Shown here: one piece after another, positions 10,062 through 21,100 of the stretch
Layout of the letters: every line of letters starts with the position of its first letter
Position numbering within the stretch: position 1 is the first letter of the stretch
Position numbers and translations under genes: made by a program
Assembly: GCF_932526225.1 (NCBI RefSeq)
Contig: NC_064045.1
Location: 3,387,998 to 3,451,997 of the forward strand
Source: Nematostella vectensis
Taxonomy: Eukaryota; Cnidaria; Anthozoa; Actiniaria; Edwardsiidae
Reading direction: 5' to 3'
Length of the DNA stretch: 64,000 bases
The notes under the pieces: generated by a model
The model's input: the letters and a program-made list of their open reading frames with translations, nothing else
The model's database searches: none
What the model was told of the DNA's origin: nothing

Positions 10062-13000
10062 CAGGGTTCCCACAGTCAGGGAAAAGTCAGTGAAATTCGA
10101 TTTTTTTTCAAGGTCAGGGAATGGTCAGGGAATTATGATTTAAGTCAGGGAAATTTGATAATTCTCAAAAAGTCAGGGAAAAGTCAGGGAATAATTCTTA
10201 TTTTTCAAAAATCATTATTATGAATTGTGTTGGCGATAATCAAGCAACCTCACTGTTAATTAAAAGTTTCAAAAATCGCAATACATCAGTATAAACGAAT
10301 TATCCTATGTGGTTTTCCTGTGGAGGAAAATGAAGTGGAGGACTGGGTCTGAATTATGTCGGCCATCTTGTTGCAGTATTGGAAAGCACGTGGAGGTAGG
10401 GCTGGAATTAAGTATTTTAGCTATTTTAAGGGCATTATTTCATAACCTTAGCAGTGATAGAGTGGGGGGATGCATAATGTAACAATTTATTGATCATTTA
10501 ATGACAAAATCGGTAAACTAACGACATTTAATTCAAGATATTTTTGTATGCAGCGAATTTTTTCGTAACTGTTCAGTCTTAGTCTTAAGCTTTAAAAATT
10601 ATTTTTGTTTATCCTGATTTGCATTTTGAAAAAGAGGAAACCACGCCTGAACTTAGTTAGATATACATTTTTTTTGTCCATTCTCATTGCATTTAATTGC
10701 AGCATGACTTTATACAAAATTATTTACAGTCGTAACACTTATTTTTTATAACTTTTGTATTGGTTTGTAGATGAGTAAGCGAACTGTATTTAATAATCTA
10801 TGGCTTCAAGACCCACTATTTCCTTGGGTTGCACAAGCTCAGGAATCAACTAAAGCAAGGTGTAAAATGTGCTCTGTTACATTTGAGCTTGGAAATATGG
10901 GAAAACAAGCACTGATAAGTCATGCTAAAGGCAAAAAACATCTTAGGAGAGTTGCTCCATCGACACAACAAGTTTCTTTGAACTCTTTTGTCACTGTGCA
11001 AAAGCAAGAATCCGAACAAAATTCTTCAGCAGCAGAAAGGACAATGACTGTACCACCTCCTCCCGTCGATCTTTCTCAAGTTGCCAGTTCATCTGATTCA
11101 TCTAAAGGCACAATTAAAAAGTATGTTACCAAAGATGAAACTCTAAAAGCAGAGGTGCTGTGGGCTATAAAAGTCCTCATGTCTCACTATTCCTGTAATA
11201 GTAGTGCAGGCACTGACAAGCTATTTTCCAATATGTTTCCAGACAGTGTAATTGCCAAACAGTTCCAATGTGGAGCAACAAAGTGTTCATACTTGATTTG
11301 TTTTGGCATTGCCCCATTTTTTCATGATGAATTAATGAAAAGACTTCAAGAGCAAGGAACAATGTATGTTATCTCATTTGATGAATCGCTGAATAAAGTG
11401 ATCCAGAAAGAACAGATGGATTTGATTGTGCGCTTTTGGGATGTTCAGAAGAATAAAGTTGTATCAAGATACATTGATTCCCAGTTTCTTGGTCACACAA
11501 GAGCTGCAGATTTACTTCAAAGTTACAAGCTAGGTCTACAAAAGCTGAATCCTGCAAACCTTGTGCAGGTATCGATGGATGGTCCTAATGTTAACTGGAA
11601 ATTTCTTGAAGACCTATTAGAAGATAGAGAACAAACTGATCCAGATCTTCCAAAGCTCATTAATATTGGTGCCTGTGGGTTACATGTGGTACATGGGGCT
11701 TTTAAATATGGAGCTACAGCCACAGGCTGGCGTCTTGATAAACTTCTGAGGTCTCTCTGGTACACTTTTTCAGACTCACCAGCAAAAAGAGAAGATTATG
11801 AAGCCATTTCTGGAAGTTCCATGTGGCCACTACGATTTTGTGGAACAAGGTGGCTGGAAGATTTGCCAGTGGCAGAACGAGCAGTGGCTATCTGGCCAAA
11901 TATCAAGAAATATGTTGACGAGGTGTCAAAGCTACCAAAGAGCAAAATTCCTACAAGCCAATCTTTCAAAAATCTACAGGCATTTGTACAAGATCCACTC
12001 ATTGTTGCCAAACTTGAGTTCTTTATTAGTATCGCACGCATTCTTGGGCCTTTTTTGAAGAAATTCCAAACCGATCAGCCCATGGTCCCCTTTCTTACAC
12101 AAGATGTACAAACCATACTTGAAGCAATCCTTTCCAAGTTTGTTAAGAAGTCTGTGCTTCAAGAGGCAACAACATGTGCTAAGCTTGCTAACATTGATGT
12201 TAGCAAGTCTGACAATCTTCTACCACCAAGGAAGGTAGATGTAGGTTTTGCTGCGAAGATGTCAGTGCATAAGATGGAAAGTACTAAGCAAGCCACACCT
12301 CTACAAATCCTGGAATTCCAGAATAATTGCCTTGAATTTCTGAAACAATTATCTAGCAAGGTAATGGACAGATCTCCTCTAAAGTACAAGATGGCTAGGA
12401 ATCTGGTGTCTTTAAATCCTATTTACATGGCATCAAACCCTGAAGCAGCAACAACCAGATTCTCCAATGTCCTTCAGCAACTGATATCGCATAAAATGAA
12501 ATCTACCCATTGTTGTGATATTGCTCTACAGCAGTACAAGGCATTCCTTGCTGATGTGGAGAGATACAGTAAGGAGGACTTCAAGTCCTACCAGTCATCA
12601 GACAAAGCACTTGATGTCTTCCTAGCAGAGTACTTTCACCAGAAACCACAGTATGCAGACCTTTGGCAAACAGTAAAGATGCTGCTTATCTTGTCCCATG
12701 GTCAATCCTGTGTTGAAAGAGGATTCTCTGATAACAAGGATATCGTGAGCAACAATATGCACCAAGACACGCTTGTTGGATTTCGCAGAGCTCACAGTGG
12801 TGTCAAAAGTCTGGAATGTCCAATTGAAGATTCTATCACAACTGAGCTGCTTACATCTTGTAAATATGCTAGTAACAGATACAGACAATCTTTAGCAGAG
12901 AAGAAATCAATTGAGGCAAAAACCCATAAAGAAAGATTGAAAAGAAAAGTCGAAGAAGACATCAAGCAAGCAAAAAAGAAAAAACAAAAGCTTGAAACTA

Positions 13001-13366
13001 CAGCTACTGCTCTTCTGAAAGAAGCCGATGACCTTGCTACTAATGCAGAAATGAAGGGAGACTTTAGCATTCTTGCAAAGTCGAACGCCTTGCGGGTAAA
13101 ATCAAAAGAAAAGAGGAAGGAAATAGAGAAGGAAGAACAAAATATTGATCTTCTACAGAAGAAGCTGAAATCCTTTTGAAAAGACGTTAAGTCAAAATCT
13201 CACAATCTTGAGACACTATTGCTTTGTTGCTGTTATTGAAATTATAGATTATTCATTAAAAGTATTCATAAGACATGCTGCATGGTCATTGAAAAATGGG
13301 TTATGGTCAGGGAAAAGTCAGGGAAAAGTCAGGGAATTTTACTTTTTCAGATTAGTGGGAACCCTG
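10062..13366 (+). mobile_element. Complete autonomous hAT-like DNA transposon, 3305 bp
   Basis: The left end starts CAGGGTTCCCAC at 10062 and the right end is its exact complement GTGGGAACCCTG at 13355-13366. TATCC flanks both sides (10057-10061 and 13367-13371), giving an apparent 5 bp target duplication, although the target is repetitive. Both subterminal zones carry several GTCAGGGAA motifs, at about 10076-10190 on the left and 13306-13336 on the right, which are likely transposase binding sites. The interior encodes one long intact transposase. Perfect ends and an open ORF suggest a recent insertion. Confidence 0.93.
10771..13179 (+). CDS. hAT-like transposase with N-terminal BED-type zinc finger
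   Basis: An 802-codon ORF without breaks, expected to bind the element's ends and catalyse cut-and-paste transposition in the nucleus. A BED-like C2H2 finger uses Cys31, Cys34, His51 and His57. Candidate catalytic acids are Asp204 in ISFDES, Asp270 in VSMDGPN and Glu649 in HGQSCVERGFS; the last lies in the C-terminal region where hAT proteins carry their dimerisation domain. Residues about 700-802 are lysine- and glutamate-rich and probably coiled coil. The start lies directly after GTTTGTAG, which could also be a splice acceptor, so an upstream exon is possible. Codon use is AT-rich compared with the host genes. Assignment to hAT rests on finger, acid order and terminal sequence; the 5 bp duplication is shorter than the usual 8. 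Confidence 0.88.
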   Translation: MSKRTVFNNLWLQDPLFPWVAQAQESTKARCKMCSVTFELGNMGKQALISHAKGKKHLRRVAPSTQQVSLNSFVTVQKQESEQNSSAAERTMTVPPPPVDLSQVASSSDSSKGTIKKYVTKDETLKAEVLWAIKVLMSHYSCNSSAGTDKLFSNMFPDSVIAKQFQCGATKCSYLICFGIAPFFHDELMKRLQEQGTMYVISFDESLNKVIQKEQMDLIVRFWDVQKNKVVSRYIDSQFLGHTRAADLLQSYKLGLQKLNPANLVQVSMDGPNVNWKFLEDLLEDREQTDPDLPKLINIGACGLHVVHGAFKYGATATGWRLDKLLRSLWYTFSDSPAKREDYEAISGSSMWPLRFCGTRWLEDLPVAERAVAIWPNIKKYVDEVSKLPKSKIPTSQSFKNLQAFVQDPLIVAKLEFFISIARILGPFLKKFQTDQPMVPFLTQDVQTILEAILSKFVKKSVLQEATTCAKLANIDVSKSDNLLPPRKVDVGFAAKMSVHKMESTKQATPLQILEFQNNCLEFLKQLSSKVMDRSPLKYKMARNLVSLNPIYMASNPEAATTRFSNVLQQLISHKMKSTHCCDIALQQYKAFLADVERYSKEDFKSYQSSDKALDVFLAEYFHQKPQYADLWQTVKMLLILSHGQSCVERGFSDNKDIVSNNMHQDTLVGFRRAHSGVKSLECPIEDSITTELLTSCKYASNRYRQSLAEKKSIEAKTHKERLKRKVEEDIKQAKKKKQKLETTATALLKEADDLATNAEMKGDFSILAKSNALRVKSKEKRKEIEKEEQNIDLLQKKLKSF

Positions 13367-14130
13367 TATCCGTACTTCTACGAGAAAGAGAGGGGCAAAG
13401 GGAGGGTATCCGTACTTCTACGAGAAAGAGAGGGGACAAAGGGAGGGTATCCGTACTTCTACGAGAAAGAGAGGGGACAAAGGGAGGGTATCCGTACTTT
13501 TACGAGAAAGAGAGAGGGGACAAAGGTAGGGTATCCGTACTTCTACGAGAAAGAGAGAGGGGACAAAGGTAGGGTATCCGTAGTTCTACGAGAAAGAGAG
13601 AGGGGACAAAGGTAGGGTATCCGTACTTCTACGAGAAAGAGAGAGGGGCAAAGGGAGGGTATCCGTACTTCTAACGAGAAAGAGAGAGGGGCAAAGGGAG
13701 GGTATCCGTACTTCTACGAGAAAGAGAGAGGGGCAAATGGAGGGTATCCGTACTTCTACGAGAAAGAGAGAGGGGGCAAATGGAGGGTATCCGTACTTCT
13801 ACGAGAAAGAGAGAGGGGGCAAAGGGAGGGTATCCGTACTTCTACGAGAAAGAGAGAGGGGACAAAGGGAGGGTATCCGTACTTCTACGAGAAAGAGAGA
13901 GGGGACAAAGGGAGGGTATCCGTACTTCTACGAGAAAGAGAGAGGGGACAACGGGAGGGTATCCGTACTTCTACGAGAAAGAGAGAGGGGGACAACGGGA
14001 GGGTATCCGTACTTCTACGAGAAAGAGAGGGGGGGACAACGGGAGGGTATCCGTACTTCTACGAGAAAGAGAGGGGGGGACAACGGGAGGGTATCCGTAC
14101 TTCTACGAGAAAGAGAGGGGGTAAAGGGAG
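13367..14130 (+). repeat. Minisatellite, ~40-44 bp unit, about 18 copies
   Basis: The unit runs TATCCGTACTTCTACGAGAA, then AGAGAGAGGGGACAAAGGGAGGG. Copies differ mainly in the number of GA steps and G residues. The array is open in several frames and yields repetitive conceptual peptides (YPYFYEKERG, GIRTSTRKRE), which are translation artefacts. Confidence 0.95.
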
Positions 14131-15387
14131 GGCGTCGTACTAAGATAACCGTGCTTTGAAGAGGGTAGAAGGAGCATTTGAAGCAAAAGGGAGGGTGTGT
14201 AATTCCGACAGACCAACTGTTTGGAGCATTGAACACACAAACACACAATATGATCTTAAACTTTTTAATTAACTAACTGTGCACTTCTCCTGACACAACT
14301 GATTCAAAATAAATGGCTAGCTTCTAAGCGATATCAAATCTCGGTTTCTTAATTCTCCTTCTCGACAATTACAAAAAATACTATGTTTACCTTTGAAAAG
14401 AGAAATGGCAAAAATAGCCAAATCCTTGACACTTTCACGTGGGATTCCACCAATTGTTGTTTTTACTTGGACAGATATATTTATGTGGGTTGTACTCGTG
14501 CTACATAGGATATACCGCGGACCAGGTTATCGTCGAAAATGGCTATGTCTATAACATCAAAATTATTAAATTCTTGGGTAGATTATTCGTCATCTAATGA
14601 GGTTGAGGAAGCACTTCGGTGGCTGCTTGAGCGATATGACGTCTGGGAAAAAAGGAAAAAAGACTATGTTACGAATAACCTTTGAATAACCACCTAGTTG
14701 GTAACGTTATTTTGGATCCAGCGAGGGACAATCAACTACAAGGGTGGAGGGGGGCTTTAACCTTGCATCGACGCATTCACCAATGATACAATCACTGTAA
14801 CAACAACCAACGAACAGTTTGGATAAAGACTTTGCTTTGGGACAAGGCAATTCCCTGAGTACCACCATCGACACAATCTCCGAGCGGTGAAAAGTGTTTA
14901 AAGACAGATAATCTTCTGACCTCTAAAAACCTCCATCGACACAAACCTTATTACAACGGAGATGTTACAACGAGCGGTGAAAAGTGTTCAAGTAAAACAC
15001 AAGACAGATATTCTTCTGAGCTCTCAGAATCACCATTGATACAAACCATATTAAAACGAGCGAAAGAAATGAGTGGCCTTGGACAAAATACCGTGCTCAT
15101 TTTTTCCCTTTCTATTGTCATTTAGCTACAACAATCAGAAGTATCGTACTCTGTACGGAAGAATTCTAAAAGAAAAAAATTAATCAAGGAATTTTGAAAT
15201 AGGCAGGAGCTCAACTAGTCAAGAGAAAGTGGTAAACCATTGAAAAATAGAAGACTTCCTTTCCCAAATAATACTAAAAGGAATAATAAAATTAATTTAG
15301 GGAGGCATTAAATAGGCACAACACCCGCATTCAACTAATTTCAGGAGCTTGATTAAGAACTGTAAGACGGAATGATGTGTAGTCTTT
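14131..15387. other. Intergenic, with a 2-copy degenerate repeat
   Basis: GAGCGGTGAAAAGTGTT starts two related units of about 88 bp at about 14883 and 14971. Both contain AGACAGATA(A/T)TCTTCTGA. No coding sequence was recognised. Confidence 0.5.
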
Positions 15388-15692
15388 ATGGTTACATAAG
15401 TAAAGATTTAAGAGACGTTTGGAAATCGAGTGATGAGATGCTACCAGTCACGCACTACGTGACAATCACCATGGTTACATAAGTAGGGACGTTATGAGAC
15501 GTTTGGAAATCGAGCGATGAGATGCTACCAGTCACGCACTACGTGACAATCTCCATGGTTACATAAGTAGAGACGTTATGACACGTCTGGAAATTGAGCG
15601 ATGAGATGCTACCAGTCACGCACTACGTGACAATCTCCATGGTTACATAAGTAGGGACGTTATGAGACGTTTGGAAATCGAGCGATGAGATG
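15388..15692 (+). repeat. 84 bp tandem repeat, 3.6 copies
   Basis: Units start ATGGTTACATAAGTA at 15388, 15471, 15555 and 15639 and include CACGCACTACGTGACAATC. The last copy breaks off at about 15692. The copies are nearly identical. Confidence 0.93.
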
Positions 15693-17729
15693 CCATGACA
15701 GAACCTTCTCCTGTACGCCTGCGCGTTACGCATGCGTAAATAACTCACCAGAAAAGGCATGCCGGGAAGGCACACTACTGCGAGGGCTGAAGGAAAGATA
15801 GAGAATTAGAAAGAAAGATTTTACTTTACAGTATCTCCTTTAGGTATGAAAGGCGGTGAAAATTTGACTCGAGGGTTAAGTTTACTTATAGATTAGAGTT
15901 AATAGAATTATTATTTGACAACAGACTAAAAGAAAGGGTAGTCATGGAAACGTGCAAACTCCGAGTCGTGCTCACAAACAAATGACGTCACGCGTCACAC
16001 TGCGCATGCACAATGTACATAGCTCCTCCCACATGAAGAAGAACAGAACAGGCAGGCAAAATGAAAAAAAAAACTAAAAGTAGTACAGCAATGGCCGTGC
16101 AAGCCAGTCAAAACAAACTTAAGATGATTGGAATAAGTAGCACTGTTTGACTGATATTGAGTCAAGACAATTGAGAATCGGCGTTAGATAATAGGTATTA
16201 AAATCGTACCATGCCTTTAAATTAAAAGTTGTTGCATTTAAATTGCATTTAAAATTAGTGTGGTTCTGGAGTGTATTGGTTGTGTTATTATATTTAGGTT
16301 ACCGTCGCGTGTGTAAAAGAAATAGGGTACATTTTCCAAACATGCAATTATACTAAGACTTACGTTTATTTGCTCTTGGATTTCTATTATAACATCACAT
16401 GCAATTAAAGATCACAAGAATTAAAATCCAGCCTTATCAATTTTTTTTAAACACTCCATTACCGAAGAATGATAATTGCATAAGAACTGAATAAGAAAAG
16501 CTAGCTAAATTTGACGCGAATTTCGTTGGCGAAGGAACCTTGGAATCGAATGTACGTCGCACGTCTGAGGGATATAATGCATGGTGTCTTTCCGATACCT
16601 ACAAGATTACGGCCCTTAATCTTCATCGTGTTGGTGTCTAGAGCGGGACCTCATACTGCTTGATGATGACGGCTGTGACGGATGATTGACATATGAGTGA
16701 AATAGAGCAGCATTTAGAGGAATTCATGGCATGCAAATAAGGCTCTATTACTTAGTTACGAAACCTTTTAAAGAAATCTCCTTTTTATAGCCTGAAAATC
16801 GAACTATGCATCACAATGCTCTACTTGTGCAAGAATAACATAGAAATTGCCATTTAGAGCCTCAAGAAAGCTTTAACTTTAACGATTTTTTAAAGGTTTT
16901 AGCAAAATTTTGACTGATAGAAAAAAATATACATATTCTTGATTCCTTCAAATGTGCTCTCGCGTACAAACGTTTATATTTTATGGATTAGTGAGAGACA
17001 CCTTGAGATTGAGTACATTGCATTGCGTACAGCCGGTATCATTGAAGCTAACCCATTTGGCGCATGCAGTGATAAAACACTCGAAATGTATTCATATTCA
17101 CATCATATGATTGACATCTAGACATTATTTTATAGATTAAGACAGATACATTAATACTGAGCGTTATTAGAATAGATTAACATGTACTTAGATGTAATCA
17201 CTAAACGAGGATTAAAGCCCAACAAAAGATTCACTTAAAATACCTTTGAGATGGAATGTCTCGATGATATGAAAATTTTGACATGAAAACAAAAAGAGTG
17301 TACGCATCCAATCATCAGTCGATGCAAATTTTGACGCGAACATCTTCCCTGAAAACGCGGTAACTGAAGCTTGCTTGCCATACTGTTTACATTTCATATT
17401 AGACATTTTCAAAAGAATTTCGGGGTACAATACCCTACGGCTGACATAGAAGGTTTACAAAAAGCTAAGCAACCAAAAAGACGTGTCAATTAAACTTTTC
17501 GCTTGAGCTTAAGTGTCTATTAAAATAAATTCCAATACTTTTTGAACAAAATTCCAACATGTCAAAATATCCAAGCTAAGTTTATAACTAAATTTTCTTG
17601 ACGATGTAATAATAAAAATAGTTTTAGTTTTCAACGAGGAGTTTGCAAATATTTGTTTTGAATGTAAACATAGCCTAGTTAATCATTCAATGTATTGTTT
17701 TCGAACACAAAACGACAAGGGAGTTTTCA
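15693..17729. other. Intergenic, no gene seen
   Basis: AT-rich sequence downstream of the myosin gene. Only short ORFs without family features occur. Nothing was recognised. Confidence 0.5.
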
Positions 17730-17786
17730 TTTATTTACAGGAGATTATTAGTTAAGCTATTGCCCATGAAGGCGAATATCTTTATT
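17730..17786 (-). terminator. Candidate polyadenylation signals of the myosin gene
   Basis: Two AATAAA hexamers on the minus strand (complement of TTTATT at 17781-17786 and 17730-17735) lie about 395-450 bp after the myosin stop. This implies a 3' UTR of roughly 400 nt. Confidence 0.45.
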
Positions 17787-18179
17787 TCATCTTTACTACT
17801 ATGTACAATTTGCATCGACGGATCATCGTACTACCCCTGTGAGGTTTCATTATTAGTATACACAAGAAGCAATTTAAAAACTTTTGTTGTCGTTTAAAAA
17901 AGACACCTTAAAATGCATTACCTAGAATATTATATTATAATAAAAAGATAGGATATCATAAGAATATTATTAAATTTGGAGTTCTATACTCCAAGCTTGG
18001 TTATCATCTAGACGTTTAGAAAATGCGCGGGAAAATCTTTTAGAAGCGCCCGACGAAACCAGAAGTGATCTGGTCCACTATTTTATATTTTGCACGAGAT
18101 GTAGAAGATAAGGCATGAACGGTACGATTAAAAAACGGAATGAATAATAAGTAAATTAAATGTTAGAAGAGATTAAAAG

Positions 18180-21100
18180 TTAGAAGAGATTCGGTGTACT
18201 GGAATATCTATCAGAAGTTTTTCGTGTGGATAAGAATGTTCTAGGCACCTCGCGAGATGCCGCACGTCCTCCACTCATAACTCCGCTGGTGCGGGCACGT
18301 CCGCGGGCCTTCTGAAGAGAGCTCTCCAGTTGCTCGACCCGCTCCTCGGCCTCTTCAAGCTCAGTCTGAGCCTTTCTGAAGCGGGCCAGGTTCGCAGCGG
18401 CCAACGCTTCCTAGAAAAGAAAAAGGGGATGAGCTAAGACTTTGTATCGGTTATTGTTTCATTCAATATTTGGAGACAAATTGTGTGAAAAAAGCCCGGC
18501 ATAATAACCCCAAAATAAAGACTCATCAATCATTCACCATACCAAATTCAATAAAGAGTTAAATCCCCCGAACAAGAGATGGTATAGATGCTTTAGTACT
18601 TTTCAAGGAAGAAAAAGATTCGCGGCTAACATAGCCCAAATGTTTTGACTCCCTGTGCTTACCGCCTCCTCCACAGCTGTGCGCATCTTCTTCAGCTTGT
18701 TGTTCATTCTGTCGGAGTTCTCCTGAGCACGAGCGAGGTTCTTCTGGTCCTCGTCAGCCTGGAATTGGATCTCCTTCATTCGGCGCTCGTTTTTCTTGGC
18801 AAGTTTCTGGGACTCGGCGCTGCGTTTGGCCTCGTTGTCCAATTCGCGCTCGAGTTCCTTCACCTGTTGGTTGAAAGATTGGTATAGTAAATCTTCTTAC
18901 TGTTATTACGTGACTGCTATTGAAACAGTGCGGAAGATTAAATTTTAGATCAGCGCGTAACAGCGATTCTCATGTCCGCTTTAGCAAGGTTCCCTTGTCA
19001 TAAAGGTGTAAGTTCTTACCCGCTGCTCCAGCTTCTTGATCTGAACCTTGAGGGCCTTGCCTCCAGCAGCCTCCAGCTCCTCAAGCTTCATCTCAAGGTC
19101 CTTCTGGATGCGCTCAGCACTCATCCTCGCGCGGTCAGCAGCGGTAGCGTGGTCCTGGGCGCTAACTAGCTCAGCCTGTGCGCGTGCGAATTCAGCAGCT
19201 GCCTTCTTCGAGCGCTCATCAGCGGCCTTAGCCTCGTTCTCTGCATCGTCGAGTTCCTCCTGCATCGTGTTGACCTGGCCTTCCAGCTTCCTCTTGCCCT
19301 GTTGAAGGTTGTTGACCTGGTTGGACACCTCGGCAAGACGGTCCACGGCGTCGGCGCGTTCCTGGTCAGCGGTGCGGCGGGCGCGGTCGGCCTGCTCCAG
19401 TTGGTTTCTGAGGTCTTCCAGCTCGGCGGCCAGCTCAGCAGAGCGACGCTCGGCGCGGGCGGCAGATTCACGAGCGTCGTCACGGCCTCGCTGTTCCTCT
19501 TCAACCATCAGTTGCAGGTCCTTTGGAACAAAAAGCATAACACTTATCCTCTTGGAGTACTAAAAATATAATTCTTTAAGCGTCTAATATCTTTGTTTCG
19601 ACATTCTATAGAGTCATCTAGATTCAAATCATTTTCATTCATTACTTCTTGTTTCTTTATGGCGTCAACGCCAAAAAGAAACATCACCTTCAAGACAGCC
19701 GTAAACCGATAAATCGTTTTATACGTACTCCAGTAATCATCCTTCGCTTTTCTCAGAAATCTAAATTAACATTATTCGTGCTGCCTTTTCCAACATTTTA
19801 TCTCATTTTTTTCGACATCTCCATTGATCAAACGTGATTATCTTATCTCCTTCCCCACCTTGACTTGCTGTTGCAGTTTCTTGGTAGTCTTCTGGAGTTC
19901 CTGGTTGGCCTTCATGGAGTTTTCAAGGTTGATTTCCATCTCGTTGCAGTCCGTCTCGAATTTCTTCCTGAGGCGAGCATGCTCGTTCTTGGACTTCACC
20001 TCGCTGTCAAGAGAAGCCTGGAGAGCGTCGAGCTGGCGTTGGTGGTTCTTCCTGGAAATGGTAAGAGTTCCGATCAATCAAGACACAGAAAATTTCTCAG
20101 GTCTTACATGACTTTCTATCAGGCCACTTTGATCATTTCTGTCCTGTGCTCCTTGTCGCCAGTACTGTCACAATTCCTGTTGTAAGAGGGATTCAAAGTC
20201 CAACACTCTTATTTCGTTGAAGAATTTATTGGGTAAAAATATATTAATGCAAGCAGGCTCGTTGTCAATTAATATTATTGTTCTATGTTGCTCGTTTTAC
20301 CCGGTTTACAGTCACTTCGTCAACAAACCGTGTCGTCCACAACCAACTCGACCACAAATTGAGTCAACTCGTTTACAAGTAGAGTCAACTCGTCCACAAA
20401 AATACAGTCAATTCGTCCACACATAGTTTTCACAAAAATGTAGCCTCGTAGCATAAGTGTTTTATATAAAAAACGTCTAACTGAAAAAGAGTCTTCTTAG
20501 AACTTCATATGATAAGGCATAGCTATCACAGATGACAAAATAATGGTTTCAGGATGTCCGCTTTACCTGAGGGTGTCGATCTCCTCATCACGGTCAGCCA
20601 GTTTGCGCTCGAATTCCTGTTTCAGCTGAGTCATCTCGAGTTGGATCTTGAGGACCTTGCCTTCCTCGCCCTCAAGGGCACCCTCAGCCTCCTACAACCA
20701 CAAAACACACAAAGTGTTCAGTGCTCAGTTGTCACATTTTGGTTTTCCTTGAAGTCCGTATATCTGTCTTGCGTGGCAATGCTGTTTTGTTTTTAAATAT
20801 ACAAAAATTATTATTATTTATAAAAATTCAACTTCTCCTTTATTATTTGATACTCTATGGAAAAGATGTTGAATTGATAGTTGATGGCAATTCACCGTGA
20901 TTAAAGCGGATTTATCTCACTATAGAGATGTCCTTTGCATAAAATGTGTCAGGCAAGTTGGATCAAGTAAGTTTTTCTCGTTTAATATAGGTATGTGCGA
21001 GATTGGCAGGTGTCACTCACCTCGAGAGCGGTCTGGAGCTCCTCCTTCTCCATCTCGAGTCTCTTCCTCAGCTTCTCGAGCTCCACGACGCTCTTGCCTC

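Noticed and set aside
13208-14159. Repetitive proteins of 96-140 codons (YPYFYEKERG and GIRTSTRKRE repeats)
   Set aside because: They are translations of the minisatellite in different frames, with no start context, no introns and no family.
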